From JBFWVR01 sp050246635 (GTDB lineage: Bacteria; Acidobacteriota; Vicinamibacteria; Vicinamibacterales; UBA2999), in NCBI GenBank assembly GCA_050246635.1, contig JBFWVR010000017.1:1-64000 (forward strand): 64,000 nucleotides of DNA, in the 5' to 3' direction. The translations under genes were made by a program, and so were the position numbers. Shown here piece after piece: positions 42,316-51,483 of the stretch. Every line of letters begins with the position of its first letter. Within the stretch, counting starts at the first letter, position 1. The notes beneath the pieces are model-generated. The model saw nothing but the letters and a program-made list of their open reading frames with translations. It was not told the origin of the DNA and ran no database searches.

Positions 42316-44651
42316 CGCAAAGCGGTGTGAAAGGCCGCGAAATCGACCGAGTACACGCGCAATCCGAGATGCCGCCGGTCTCCGCCGCCATCACGATCGG
42401 CGGGGACGAAGACCTGATCGGTCTCGAGCGCGACTTCACCTCCGGCGGCCTTCAGCTCTGCCGCAGGGACGGTGACACTCCACTCCGCCAGCCCCTCGAC
42501 GGCCAGACGGGTCAGCTCACGCGCGCCCACGCGCACCGTCACCGACGACGGCCGCACGAACGACGTGGCTGGTGCCTCCGCCCGCACACGCAACACCAGA
42601 TCTTGCCCTTCGGGTGCGTCGACGACCCGCACCACCGCGCGCTCGGAGGTCCAGCGCCAGAGGCCCCGCGCCGTCGAGTACTCCGCTTCGTGCCACCCCT
42701 CCCCGTAGCCCCACATCATCGTGCCGGCCGTCTGCAGATCGAACTGCTCGATGGCCGTGGGCACGGTGGCGTCGCCGGACATCGTCCGCGACGCGAAGGT
42801 GAGGGTCGCCAGCGGACCGTCCCCCTCGAGGGCCCCGGCCGGCAGGTCGATGACCCTCAGGAAGAAGCCCGGCTTCACCGTCCAGCTGGCGACGGATTGA
42901 CCGTCGAGAGCCAGCGTGAACTCCGCCGGCGGCGCGCCGGCTTCCGCGAGGTTGCGGCCGCCGACGAGCACACGCACGGGGTCGGGACGCCGGCGCACCC
43001 AGGCTTCAATTGGTGCGATGGAAGGCCCCGCGTTCATGGCCCGCGACACCCCCGCGATCTCGGGGGTGAGGGCCCACCCGGTGCCGGCAAACCAGCCTGG
43101 CGGCGACAGCTCGTACCAATCGGCGGCTGACGGCCGCATCCCGCCCAGCATCGAGAGGCTGTCGACCGCCCAGCGGTACCGGTGCACGTCCTGGCGGCTG
43201 CGTGGATCGACGAGGGCCAGGTCGGTCCGGATCGGATCCGCCAGGTACCACACCGGTGCCGCCGCGTCCGCCCGCCAGAGTTTGACCAGCTCCAGCCATT
43301 CACGTCCCGCGGGGGCGGGCAACTGGCGCGCGACGGGGGCGGGCTCGGCCTCGAGCGGGCGGCGGAAGACGAAGTGCAGGCCCAGGGCAGCCGGTGGCTC
43401 GACGGCCGCCCGGCCGGTCATCTCGGCGACCGCGCGCCGCACGGGACTGGGTTCGGCCGCGTAGGCGGCCAGCGTGGGCGCGGCGACCGCCAGGCCGGCG
43501 GCCGCCAGCGCCACGCTGCCCACCCAGAGCACCCGCCGGCCGGCCGCCTCGAGCGCGGTCATCGCGAGGAAGACGACGGGCGGGACCAGCGGCAGCGCAT
43601 AGCGCAACACCTGTGGTTCCTGGAACAGGAGGTGGAACAGGAGATAGGGCCCCGCCAGCGCGGCCACGAAGGCCGCCGTCCGGCGCTCGCGCCAGAGCAG
43701 CACGAGGGCGCCGGCCGCCGCGAGAGCCACGACCACGCCGCCGAGCCAGTAGTGGTCCCACGGCACCAGCAGCGTATCGCGCAGCCCGAAGGCGGCGAGG
43801 CGCAGCGACGGGTGCAGGTAGAGCATCGGCACACCCGCGAAGTCGTCGCCGGCCTGTCCGCCGAGCGCCGCCAGGTACGCCGCGGGGCCGCCCGTCAGCA
43901 CGAGCAGCGGCACGGCCCACGCGAGCACGCCGACCGTGAAGGTCATCGCGCTGCCCAGCATCGCGCCCGCCGCGCCGCGTCCGACCCGATCGACCAGGAC
44001 CAGCGCCAGCAGCGGGAGCGTCAGCCAGGCCGCCTGCGAGCGCACGCCGATCGCGAGCGCCGCAAGCAGGGCGCCGAGGACGATCATGCCGCCCGACGCC
44101 GCCATGTCCCCGGGCGAGAGGCGGCGATCGCCGTCGCGTGCCTGCTGCCGCCACCAGGCCAGCGCGAGGCACGCCTGGGCGGCGAGCTCCGCGGCCAGCC
44201 CCGGCATGTCGCTCATGGGCCGGGCCGCCATGTACCAGAACAGCGGGCACGCCGCGGCCACCAGTGCGGTCGCCAGCGCGCGCGGCTGCAGGCGCTGCCA
44301 CGGCGCGGCCGTGCGTTCGGCGCCGGCCAGCGGCGCGGCACTCGCGAACACCAGCGCGACGAGCCAGACCGCGACGACGCCGCCCGCAAGCGACAGCACG
44401 GCCAGCGCCCGCGCGTCGAGCACGCTCTCAGGCCGCAGGCTCGACACGGCGCCGGTCGCCGCCGTCGTCAGCCTGGCGAGCGCGATGTAGACGGGATACC
44501 CGGGCGGGTGCGGCTGGTGCGCCGCGACATCGAAGTCGCGGATGCCCAGCGCGAAGTTGGCCGAGTCGATGTCCTCGAGCGAGGCCGACAGGAACGGCAG
44601 GTGGGCGAGCGCAAAGGCGAGGGCCAGCGCCGCGGCGACGCGCCGCGTCAC
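42312..44651 (-). CDS. GT-C-fold membrane protein (DUF2723/ArnT-like)
   Basis: 779 residues. The N-terminal 400 hold about ten hydrophobic helices with LEDIDSANFALGIRDFD in the first loop (the acidic motif of GT-C glycosyltransferases) and HQPHPPGYPVYIALARL, typical of DUF2723. The C-terminal ~380 residues are a soluble beta-rich domain, probably periplasmic. Likely transfers a sugar from a polyprenyl donor to an envelope acceptor. The first codon overlaps the larE stop by 4 nt. Confidence 0.75.
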   Translation of the reverse strand: MTRRVAAALALAFALAHLPFLSASLEDIDSANFALGIRDFDVAAHQPHPPGYPVYIALARLTTAATGAVSSLRPESVLDARALAVLSLAGGVVAVWLVALVFASAAPLAGAERTAAPWQRLQPRALATALVAAACPLFWYMAARPMSDMPGLAAELAAQACLALAWWRQQARDGDRRLSPGDMAASGGMIVLGALLAALAIGVRSQAAWLTLPLLALVLVDRVGRGAAGAMLGSAMTFTVGVLAWAVPLLVLTGGPAAYLAALGGQAGDDFAGVPMLYLHPSLRLAAFGLRDTLLVPWDHYWLGGVVVALAAAGALVLLWRERRTAAFVAALAGPYLLFHLLFQEPQVLRYALPLVPPVVFLAMTALEAAGRRVLWVGSVALAAAGLAVAAPTLAAYAAEPSPVRRAVAEMTGRAAVEPPAALGLHFVFRRPLEAEPAPVARQLPAPAGREWLELVKLWRADAAAPVWYLADPIRTDLALVDPRSRQDVHRYRWAVDSLSMLGGMRPSAADWYELSPPGWFAGTGWALTPEIAGVSRAMNAGPSIAPIEAWVRRRPDPVRVLVGGRNLAEAGAPPAEFTLALDGQSVASWTVKPGFFLRVIDLPAGALEGDGPLATLTFASRTMSGDATVPTAIEQFDLQTAGTMMWGYGEGWHEAEYSTARGLWRWTSERAVVRVVDAPEGQDLVLRVRAEAPATSFVRPSSVTVRVGARELTRLAVEGLAEWSVTVPAAELKAAGGEVALETDQVFVPADRDGGGDRRHLGLRVYSVDFAAFHTALR

Positions 44652-45499
44652 CGGACGGGCCGGAGGCGCAACGCCTCGTTCAGGCTGCCGAGCCGGTAGC
44701 CCTGCAGGTCGAGGCTCACGTACTGGTACCCCAGCGCCTTGAGCGCCTCGACGAGCCGGCCGTTCACCTCGGGTTCCAGCGCGCGCGCCATCTCGCTGCG
44801 GGCGATCTCGAGGCGCGCGACCGTGTCGTGGTGGCGCACGCGGAAGATGCGGAAGCCGTTCGCGCGAAGCACGCTCTCGGCCTGCTCGATGCGCCGCAGC
44901 TTCTCATCGGTCACCTCGGCGCCGTAGGGAATGCGCGAGGACAGGCAGGCCGACGCCGGCTCGTCCCAGGTGGGCAGGCCGGCGGCCCGCGACAGCAACC
45001 GGATCTCGTCCTTCTGGAGGCCGGCCTCGTCGAGCGGGCTCACGACGCCATGCTCCCGCGCCGCCTGGCGGCCAGGCCGATAGTCACCACGGTCGTCGGC
45101 GTTGCTGCCGTCGGCGACCACCGCGAACCCACGCGCGCGGGCGAGGTCCGCCAGGTGGGCGTAGAGCTCGGTCTTGCAGTGGTAGCAGCGATCGGGGCCG
45201 TTGGCGCGGTAGGCGGGGCGCTCGAGCTCCGCGGTCTGGATGATCTCGTGCGCGAGATCGAACTCGCGGGCGACGCGCAGCGCCACCTGGCGGTGCGAGT
45301 CTGGATAGCTGGGGCTGTCGGCGGTCACCGCGAGGGCGCGGGGCCCGAGCACCCGCCGGGCCGCGCAGGCGAGGAACGCGCTGTCGACGCCGCCGCTGAA
45401 CGCGACGACGACCGATCCGAACCCGGCCAGCCGCGCGTCGAGCGCCGCGGCCTTCGCCTGGACGGCGTCCGGCACGGCCGGCGTGTCGGCACCCGTCAT
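44648..45499 (-). CDS. larE: ATP-dependent sacrificial sulphur transferase LarE
   Basis: 283 residues of the PP-loop family. ATP loop SGGVDS at 35-40, DSPSYPDSHR, NGPDRCYHCKTELY and the sulphur-donor Cys in ASACLSSRIPYGAEVT. In lactobacilli LarE donates its Cys sulphur to the nickel-pincer cofactor of lactate racemase. No larA, larB or larC is in the window. 9 nt after the LysW-like gene, which is noteworthy. Confidence 0.9.
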   Translation of the reverse strand: MTGADTPAVPDAVQAKAAALDARLAGFGSVVVAFSGGVDSAFLACAARRVLGPRALAVTADSPSYPDSHRQVALRVAREFDLAHEIIQTAELERPAYRANGPDRCYHCKTELYAHLADLARARGFAVVADGSNADDRGDYRPGRQAAREHGVVSPLDEAGLQKDEIRLLSRAAGLPTWDEPASACLSSRIPYGAEVTDEKLRRIEQAESVLRANGFRIFRVRHHDTVARLEIARSEMARALEPEVNGRLVEALKALGYQYVSLDLQGYRLGSLNEALRLRPVR

Positions 45500-45508
45500 G
45501 ACGTCAGG

Positions 45509-45766
45509 CTACTCCTCGTCGTCGCTCCAGCCGCCGTCCTCCTCGTCATCGTCGTCTTCGTCCTCGTCGTCTTCGTCTTCTTCCTCGTCGTCGTCGTCGT
45601 CGAGGTCGTCCTCATCCTCGTCGTCGACGATCTCGAGCTCGAGCGGCGAGTCGTCCGACACGCGGAGCAGGGCTCCACATTCCGAGCAGGACAGCTCGTC
45701 ACCGACGTCGGCATCGAGCTCGTCGATGTCGATCGGCGAATCGCATTCGGGGCAGGAAACGGCCAT
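45509..45766 (-). CDS. LysW-like zinc-ribbon protein with extreme acidic tail
   Basis: 85 residues. Two zinc knuckles, CPEC (5-8) and CSEC (27-30), followed by LLRVSDDSPLELEIVDD, closely match the LysW/ArgW carrier used in lysine and arginine synthesis. The usual short EDWGE end is replaced by a 38-residue tail that is nearly all Asp/Glu, ending GGWSDDEE. ATG 45766 follows GAGGAG. Coding DNA of the tail is GTC/CTC-type triplet repeat, prone to slippage. No lysX or lysine genes are near. It could be a carrier or a metal-buffering protein; co-transcribed with larE. Confidence 0.7.
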   Translation of the reverse strand: MAVSCPECDSPIDIDELDADVGDELSCSECGALLRVSDDSPLELEIVDDEDEDDLDDDDDEEEDEDDEDEDDDDEEDGGWSDDEE

Positions 45767-45802
45767 GCAAGCGCTCCTCGTGTCGGACCGGCGAACACAC
45801 GG

Positions 45803-45832
45803 ATTATAGCGAGAAGGCGCGAGCGTCTGCAA
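45803..45832 (-). promoter_or_regulatory. Promoter of the LysW-larE-GT-C unit
   Basis: A perfect -10 TATAAT (45803-45808) on the reverse strand, with TTGCAG at 45827-45832 as a partial -35 at 18-nt spacing. 36 nt before the LysW-like start. Confidence 0.6.
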
Positions 45833-45883
45833 CGGAACGGGCCGGCACGGCGTTCCCGCCACGCGGGGCGACGCCCCGCCTCG

Positions 45884-48055
45884 TCACGCGTGGCGCAGCA
45901 GGCGCAACGCGTTGGCCACGACGAGCAGGGACGCACCCGTGTCGGCGAGCACGGCCATCCACAACGTGGCCACACCACCGATCGCGGCGGCCAGGAACAC
46001 GGCCTTCAGCAGGAGCGAGAGCGCGATGTTGGCCTGGATGTTCCGCATGGTCGCGCGGCTCAGGCGGACGGCATACGGCAGCTTCTGCAGCTCGTCGGTC
46101 ATGAGCGCGACGTCAGCGGTCTCGAGCGCCGCGTCGCTGCCGATCGCGCCCATCACGATGCCCACGTCCGAGGCCGCGAGGGCGGGCGCGTCGTTGACGC
46201 CGTCACCGACCATGGCGATCGGGCCGTGCCGTCCGGCCAGTTCGCGTACGGCGTCGACCTTGTCGCCGGGCAACAGGCCGGCGCGCACGTCGTCGATGCC
46301 CAGCCGGGCCGCGAGCGCCTGCGCGGCGGCCGGCTGGTCGCCGGTCAGCATCGCAAGGCGCCGGATGCCGAGGCCGTGCAGCAGCCCGACCACGTCGCTC
46401 GCGACCTCGCGCGGACGGTCGGCGATCCCGATGGCGCCGAGCACGCGTCCCGCGTGCGCGACGAGCACCGGCGATATCCCGCGATCGGCGAAGCGGGCGA
46501 CCAGCGCCTCCGCCGGTGCGGTCAGGAGGTCGCGCTCGGCGAACAGCCGGGGGTTGCCGACGACCACCATGGCGCCGTCGGCCGTCCCTTCGGCGCCCAG
46601 ACCGGGCAGTGCGCGCACGCCGGTCCCGGTGGGCACCGCGATCCCCTGCCGTCTCGCCTCGTCGATCACCGCCGCCGCGATCGGGTGCTCGGAGCGCTGC
46701 TCGACCGACGCGGCGGCCGCGAGCAGGTCCCGCGCCGTCGCGCCCTCGAGTGGCGCGACCTCCACCACCGCCACTTCGCCCCGTGTGAGCGTGCCGGTCT
46801 TGTCGAAGGCCATGACCCTCACCGCCGCCAGGCGTTCGAGGTGGGCGCCGCCCTTGATGAGCACGCCACCCCGGGCGGCGGCCGCCAGCGCGGACACGAT
46901 GGAGACCGGCGTCGAGATGACGAGCGCGCACGGACAGGCGATCACGAGAAGCACCAGCGCCCGATAGAACCACGTGGCGGCATCGGCGCCGGCGAGGATC
47001 GGCGGGGCCACGGCGACGAGCAGCGAGAGCGCGACCACCGCGGGCGTGTACCACCGCGCGAACCGATCGATGAACTGCTGCGAGGGGGCACGCTGGGCCT
47101 GCGCGGACTCGACCAGGTGGATGATGCGTGAGAGGGTCGTGTCGCCCCGGTGCCGCGTGACGGTGATGTCCAGGGCCCCATGGCCGTTGATGGTGCCGGC
47201 GTACACCTCCTCGCCAGGCCCCTTCTCCACCGGGAGCGACTCACCGGTGATCGGCGCCTGGTTGATGTCCGACCGCCCGTCGTGCACGATGCCGTCCACC
47301 GGGATCTTCTCTCCCGGCCGCACGATCACGAGGGCCCCGGGGGACACGCGGTCCAGCGGCACCGTCGTCTCCTGGCCGTCCTGGCGGACCCGCGCCTCCG
47401 CGGGCGCGAGATCCATCAGCGCCCGGATGGCATCACGCGCGCGATCCATGCTGCGCGACTCGAGCCACTGCGCCACGCTGAAGAGGAAGACCACGGTGCC
47501 GGCTTCGGACCACTCGCCGAGGACGAGCGCACCCGCCACCGCGATGAGCATCAACGCGTTGATGTCGAGCAGGCGCTGGCGGAGCGCCATGACCGCGCGA
47601 TGGGCGGGAAAGACGCCACCGGCCAGCGCCGCGAGCACGTAGAGCCCCGCCGACACAGGCTCGGCCGCGCCGAGGTACGAGGAGGCGCCGCCGGCCGCGA
47701 GCAGCACGGCGGACGCGGCGACGAGCGGCCCGCGGAGTCGCGAGCTCGCGCGCACCACGGGCGCGTCCTGCTCGATCCAGGCACGCATCCCCGTCTCGGC
47801 AACCGCGTCGACGATGGCCGTGGCCGACAGGCGCGAGGCGTCGTACCGCACGTGCAACCGCTGGCCGAGCGCATCGGCGGAGACGTGTTCGACCCCGGCC
47901 ACGGGCCCGAGGCGGCGCTCGAGGATCGCCACCTCTTCACTGCAGCAGAGGCCCTCCACCTTGAACACGGTCTCGGTCGGCACGGCACAGCTGCCGCAGC
48001 AGGCCGGAGCCACCGGGGCGGCAGCCGGCGACGGCGCAGCGGGTGACGCGCTCAT
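45884..48055 (-). CDS. Heavy-metal-translocating P-type ATPase (Zn/Cd/Pb type)
   Basis: P1B exporter, 723 residues, inner membrane. One N-terminal metal domain, 30-95, with CCSEE (37-41), the pattern seen in ZntA/CadA rather than CxxC copper domains; a further CCGSC lies at 19-23. TGES at 270-273, the membrane CPC at 374-376, phosphorylated Asp418 in DKTGTLT, and GDGVNDAPALAASDVG near 650. About eight helices. Overlap with arsR by ATGA shows joint control. Predicted to expel zinc, cadmium or lead. Confidence 0.93.
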   Translation of the reverse strand: MSASPAAPSPAAAPVAPACCGSCAVPTETVFKVEGLCCSEEVAILERRLGPVAGVEHVSADALGQRLHVRYDASRLSATAIVDAVAETGMRAWIEQDAPVVRASSRLRGPLVAASAVLLAAGGASSYLGAAEPVSAGLYVLAALAGGVFPAHRAVMALRQRLLDINALMLIAVAGALVLGEWSEAGTVVFLFSVAQWLESRSMDRARDAIRALMDLAPAEARVRQDGQETTVPLDRVSPGALVIVRPGEKIPVDGIVHDGRSDINQAPITGESLPVEKGPGEEVYAGTINGHGALDITVTRHRGDTTLSRIIHLVESAQAQRAPSQQFIDRFARWYTPAVVALSLLVAVAPPILAGADAATWFYRALVLLVIACPCALVISTPVSIVSALAAAARGGVLIKGGAHLERLAAVRVMAFDKTGTLTRGEVAVVEVAPLEGATARDLLAAAASVEQRSEHPIAAAVIDEARRQGIAVPTGTGVRALPGLGAEGTADGAMVVVGNPRLFAERDLLTAPAEALVARFADRGISPVLVAHAGRVLGAIGIADRPREVASDVVGLLHGLGIRRLAMLTGDQPAAAQALAARLGIDDVRAGLLPGDKVDAVRELAGRHGPIAMVGDGVNDAPALAASDVGIVMGAIGSDAALETADVALMTDELQKLPYAVRLSRATMRNIQANIALSLLLKAVFLAAAIGGVATLWMAVLADTGASLLVVANALRLLRHA

Positions 48056-48450
48056 CGGGCCGGCCTCAGTCGCGTGGTGCGCGGTTCCTCCTCGACGTGC
48101 CGCAGGCCCTGCCGCACGAGGGCGAGGATGTGCTGGTCATCGAGCGAGTAGAAGACCATGCGCCCGTCGCGGCGAGGCCGGACGACCCGAAGCGCGCGCA
48201 GCAGCCGCAACTGGTGCGACACGGCCGACTCGGACATCCCGATCAGCGCCGCGAGGTCGCAGACGCACAACTCGCCGTGCGACAGCGCGTCGAGGATCCG
48301 GACCCGGGTCGGGTCGCCCAGCGCACTGAATATCTCCGCCAGCCCGGCAACCGCCTCGTCCGCAATCAGCACCTGCCGGAGCTCGGCCACCCGCGCCGGG
48401 TGCAGGTGGGCAACGTCGCAGACGTCCTTGACACCTGAACGAATGCTCAT
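48052..48450 (-). CDS. ArsR/SmtB-family metal-sensing repressor
   Basis: 132 residues, winged helix. ELCVCDLAALIGMSESAVSHQL holds the metal site ELCVCDL (Cys62, Cys64) of the ArsR/CadC class and the recognition helix; the wing is VVRPRRDGRMVFYSL. An additional Cys11 and His16/His18 in the N-terminal arm could complete a CadC-like thiolate site. Controls the P-type ATPase with which it overlaps. The start codon lies inside an inverted repeat. Confidence 0.93.
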   Translation of the reverse strand: MSIRSGVKDVCDVAHLHPARVAELRQVLIADEAVAGLAEIFSALGDPTRVRILDALSHGELCVCDLAALIGMSESAVSHQLRLLRALRVVRPRRDGRMVFYSLDDQHILALVRQGLRHVEEEPRTTRLRPAR

Positions 48451-48462
48451 ATGTTCAGCCTA
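48435..48462 (-). promoter_or_regulatory. arsR operator and -10 over the start codon
   Basis: Inverted repeat CTGAAC (48435-48440) and GTTCAG (48453-48458) with a 12-nt spacer containing the ATG (48448-48450). The -10 TAGGCT (48457-48462) ends 6 nt before the ATG. A bound repressor would cover the transcription start. Related in sequence, not spacing, to the ArsR/SmtB TGAACA dyads. Confidence 0.45.
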
Positions 48463-48627
48463 TCAGGACCCCCAGCCCCGTCGCAAGCCGACCACCCGCC
48501 CCCCGACACCGTGGCTCAAGGGGCCGTGCGGGGTGCCGATTACATCTGCAGACATCGTAGAGACGCGTACCCCCCGGTGCGCGGCGCATGCGGCAGACCG
48601 GTCCCCACCTGTCGCGAGGTGACCGTC

Positions 48628-49881
48628 ATGCGTCCCGTGATTCCCCCCGCCGTGATGGCGGCCGCCCTGCTGGCGGCCCTGCCGGCCTTCGCGCAATCGC
48701 CTCCGCCGGCTCCCGGCTCGAGCACCACCGTCCACAGCACCGACACGCCCAGCGCCCCGGTCCCGCCCGACCGTCCGGGCGGCCGGCCCTGGCACGACTG
48801 GGCCTCGATGAGTGGCGACTGGGGCGGCGCACGGACATGGCTCGCCCAGCGAGGGTTCGAGATCACCGCCGAGCACACCGCCGATCTCTCGTCGAGCCGC
48901 GTCGACGGGCAGCACGGCGCACGCGGCCTGCGTGGCCTGACCGTCGTCGGCGCCACCCTCGACCTGGAGGCGCTGGTCCCGCACGCCCGCGGCTGGCGCG
49001 CGTCCGTCCAGTTCATGCAGAAGGGCGGACGCGACGGGGGGGCATGCCAGATCAGCGCGCAGGGCTTCTCCAACATCGACACCGACTCGTTTGCCGGACG
49101 CGGCGAAGCGTGGGTGGAAGGGCACCTCGCGGGTGAGCGCCTCCGGCTGAAGGTCGGTCGCGTCGACGCCAACTCCGAGTTCGCGTACGTCGAGCATGGC
49201 GGCGAGTTCATCAATCCCTCGGTGGGCGTGAGCCCCACGCTCTTCCTGCTGCCCACCTACCCTGAGCCCGCCGCCAGCGTGAACGTCGTCCTGGAGCCTG
49301 GAGGCGGGCTGTACAGCGCCACAGGCCTCTACAACGGCCGGCCCGCGCTCGGGGACAGCGGTGTCGGGACACCATTCGTCATCCAGGAAGCCGGAGCGGC
49401 CTGGGACAGCGGCCGCCTGGGCGTGGGCGCGTGGCATCACTCGGGCACCTTCGAACGCCCGGATGGTTCGCGGTCGCAGGGCACGACCGGCACCTACGCG
49501 GTGTTCGACCAGTCCGTCTGGGCCGGCATCAACGGGGCCGGCGAGCCCGCGCTCGCCGGCGTGTTCGTGCAGGCCGGCTGGGCGGACGGTGAGGTCTCGG
49601 AGATCACGCGCCACGTCGGCGTGGGCATCACGACCCAGGGGCTCGTGCCCTGGCGCCCGCGCGATCGCGCCGGGCTCGCCGCCAGCGTCGTGCACTTTGG
49701 CGCGTGCGCCGCGACGGCGGCGCCCGCCGGCAGGGAAACGAACGTCGGCGGATTCTACGCCGTGCCGCTGGCGGAGTGGCTCTGGCTCAAGTCGGACCTC
49801 CAGATCGTCTCCCACCCGGCCGGGCGCGTGAGCGGCAGTCCGGCCGTCATGGGCACCATGCGCCTGCAAGTGGTCTTCTAG
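48628..49881 (+). CDS. OprB-like carbohydrate porin
   Basis: Outer-membrane beta-barrel, 417 residues. Signal peptide 1-22 (ends AFAQ). After a Pro/Ser linker the OprB start is clear: WASMSGDWGGARTWLAQRGF. Barrel features follow: LRLKVGRVDANSEFAYVEHG, FINPSVGVSPTL, YSATGLYNGRP, and a C-terminal Phe (MRLQVVF) for Bam assembly. ATG 48628 stands behind GAGGTGA. Such porins pass sugars or other small polar solutes. Single gene. Confidence 0.88.
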   Translation: MRPVIPPAVMAAALLAALPAFAQSPPPAPGSSTTVHSTDTPSAPVPPDRPGGRPWHDWASMSGDWGGARTWLAQRGFEITAEHTADLSSSRVDGQHGARGLRGLTVVGATLDLEALVPHARGWRASVQFMQKGGRDGGACQISAQGFSNIDTDSFAGRGEAWVEGHLAGERLRLKVGRVDANSEFAYVEHGGEFINPSVGVSPTLFLLPTYPEPAASVNVVLEPGGGLYSATGLYNGRPALGDSGVGTPFVIQEAGAAWDSGRLGVGAWHHSGTFERPDGSRSQGTTGTYAVFDQSVWAGINGAGEPALAGVFVQAGWADGEVSEITRHVGVGITTQGLVPWRPRDRAGLAASVVHFGACAATAAPAGRETNVGGFYAVPLAEWLWLKSDLQIVSHPAGRVSGSPAVMGTMRLQVVF

Positions 49882-49938
49882 TCGTCACCCCCCGGGGGCG
49901 CCGGCAACGACGCCCGACAACAGCGAAGGAGCGGCATC

Positions 49939-51483
49939 ATGTCCCGCGAGTGGAGTATCAAGGCCAGGTTGCTGGCAGCGGTGGGCGCCATCGTCGCGCT
50001 GCTGGTCATCAGCGGCATCGTGACGATCGCATCGACCCGGATCATCAAGGGCACCCAGGATGACACCGCCGATGCCGGGCGCCTGGCCCGGTCCGGAACG
50101 GAGGTGGAGGCCTTCGCCCGCGGGCTGGTGGGCGCGCAGCGGCAGATCCTGATGGCCACGCTCGAGGGCGACGAGGACGCGATCCGCGCCGGACACGCCG
50201 CCGTGGACCAGTTCGCTGATGAGGCCCGGTCGGCGCTGGCCACGCTGGCGGCGGCCGAGACGTCCGACGAGGATCGCGGAGCGCTGCAGGGCGTGGTGAC
50301 CAAGCTCGACGCCTGGATGGCGTTCCACGAGGAGATCGCGCAGTTGCTCGAGCAGGGCCAGGTGGACGCGGCAATCGCGCTCGACCTCCAGCAGAGCCAG
50401 GCCAGCATCGACGCGCTCCTCACCGACATCGAGGCCGCGCAGGATCGGCTCGTCGCCCGGTTCGACCAGGAAGATGTCTCCGCCGAGTCGACCTACGGCG
50501 CGGCGTTCTGGACCTCGATCCTGCTGCTCGTCCTCTCGGCCGTCGGCGCAGCCGGCGTGCTGTGGGTCATCCGCGGGATCAACCGTGCCCTGGCCGAGAC
50601 GGCCGCGTCGCTGCGCGAGGGCTCGGAGCAGATCGTCGCTGCGTCGACGCAGGTTTCGTCGGCGGCCCAGCACCTGTCCCAGGGGGCCACCGAGCAGGCG
50701 GCGTCGCTCGAGGAGACCTCGGCGTCCCTCGAGGAGATGTCGTCAATGACGCAGAGCAACGCCGAGGGAGCCCGGGAGGCCGCGCGGCTGATGGGCGACA
50801 CCGAGCGGCTGGTCAAGGACTCCAACCGGTCGCTCGAGGAGATGGTCCGTTCGATGCGCGGCATCGTGGAGACGAGCGACAAGGTCTCGAAGATCATCTC
50901 GACCATTGACGAGATTGCGTTCCAGACCAACATCCTCGCGCTGAACGCGGCGGTGGAGGCGGCGCGCGCGGGCGAGGCCGGCATGGGCTTCGCCGTGGTG
51001 GCCGACGAGGTGCGCAACCTGGCGCAACGCTCGGCACAGGCCGCCCGCGACACGTCGACGCTGATTGCCGAGTCGTCCGAGCGGGCCGCCGAGGGCGGGA
51101 CGCGCGTCAACCAGGTCGCCGCGTCCATGGCCGCGATCACGAAGAGCGTCGGGGAGGTCGGCCGCCTCGTGGGTGAGGTCAGCACCGCCAGCGAGCAGCA
51201 GTCGCAGGGCATCGGCCAGATCACGCAGGCCGTGTCGCAGATGGAGCGGGTCACGCAGACGACGGCGGCCAGCGCGGAGGAGAGCGCGGCGGCCAGCGAG
51301 GAGCTGAACGCCCAGGCCGAGGTCACGATGGCGCAGGTGGAGGCACTCGAGCGCCTGGTGGGCGGGCCACGCACGCGCGTGGCCGCGCCGCCGGCCTCCG
51401 GGACGCGGCCGGGGCCGCGTCCCGTGCCGGAGGCCGGGGCCGATGGCTACAGCGACTGGAGCGACGAGCGCACGGCGGCGTAG
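49939..51483 (+). CDS. Methyl-accepting chemotaxis protein
   Basis: 514 residues. Helix 1 at 7-30, a four-helix-bundle sensor at 35-180 rich in Asp/Glu/Ala, helix 2 near 190-210 (WTSILLLVLSAVGAAGVLWV), then cytoplasmic signalling. The receptor tip that docks CheA/CheW reads IAFQTNILALNAAVEAARAG. Flanking methylation helices (EQAASLEETSASLEEMSSMT) are clear; the HAMP region is short and weak. No che genes nearby. Its last 37 bases overlap the convergent peroxiredoxin gene. Confidence 0.92.
   Translation: MSREWSIKARLLAAVGAIVALLVISGIVTIASTRIIKGTQDDTADAGRLARSGTEVEAFARGLVGAQRQILMATLEGDEDAIRAGHAAVDQFADEARSALATLAAAETSDEDRGALQGVVTKLDAWMAFHEEIAQLLEQGQVDAAIALDLQQSQASIDALLTDIEAAQDRLVARFDQEDVSAESTYGAAFWTSILLLVLSAVGAAGVLWVIRGINRALAETAASLREGSEQIVAASTQVSSAAQHLSQGATEQAASLEETSASLEEMSSMTQSNAEGAREAARLMGDTERLVKDSNRSLEEMVRSMRGIVETSDKVSKIISTIDEIAFQTNILALNAAVEAARAGEAGMGFAVVADEVRNLAQRSAQAARDTSTLIAESSERAAEGGTRVNQVAASMAAITKSVGEVGRLVGEVSTASEQQSQGIGQITQAVSQMERVTQTTAASAEESAAASEELNAQAEVTMAQVEALERLVGGPRTRVAAPPASGTRPGPRPVPEAGADGYSDWSDERTAA

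Noticed and set aside
44138..47131. Open forward frame of nearly 1000 codons
   Set aside because: It runs antisense through the GT-C gene, larE, the LysW-like gene and the P-type ATPase, all of which have real motifs. It is a product of high GC with few stops.
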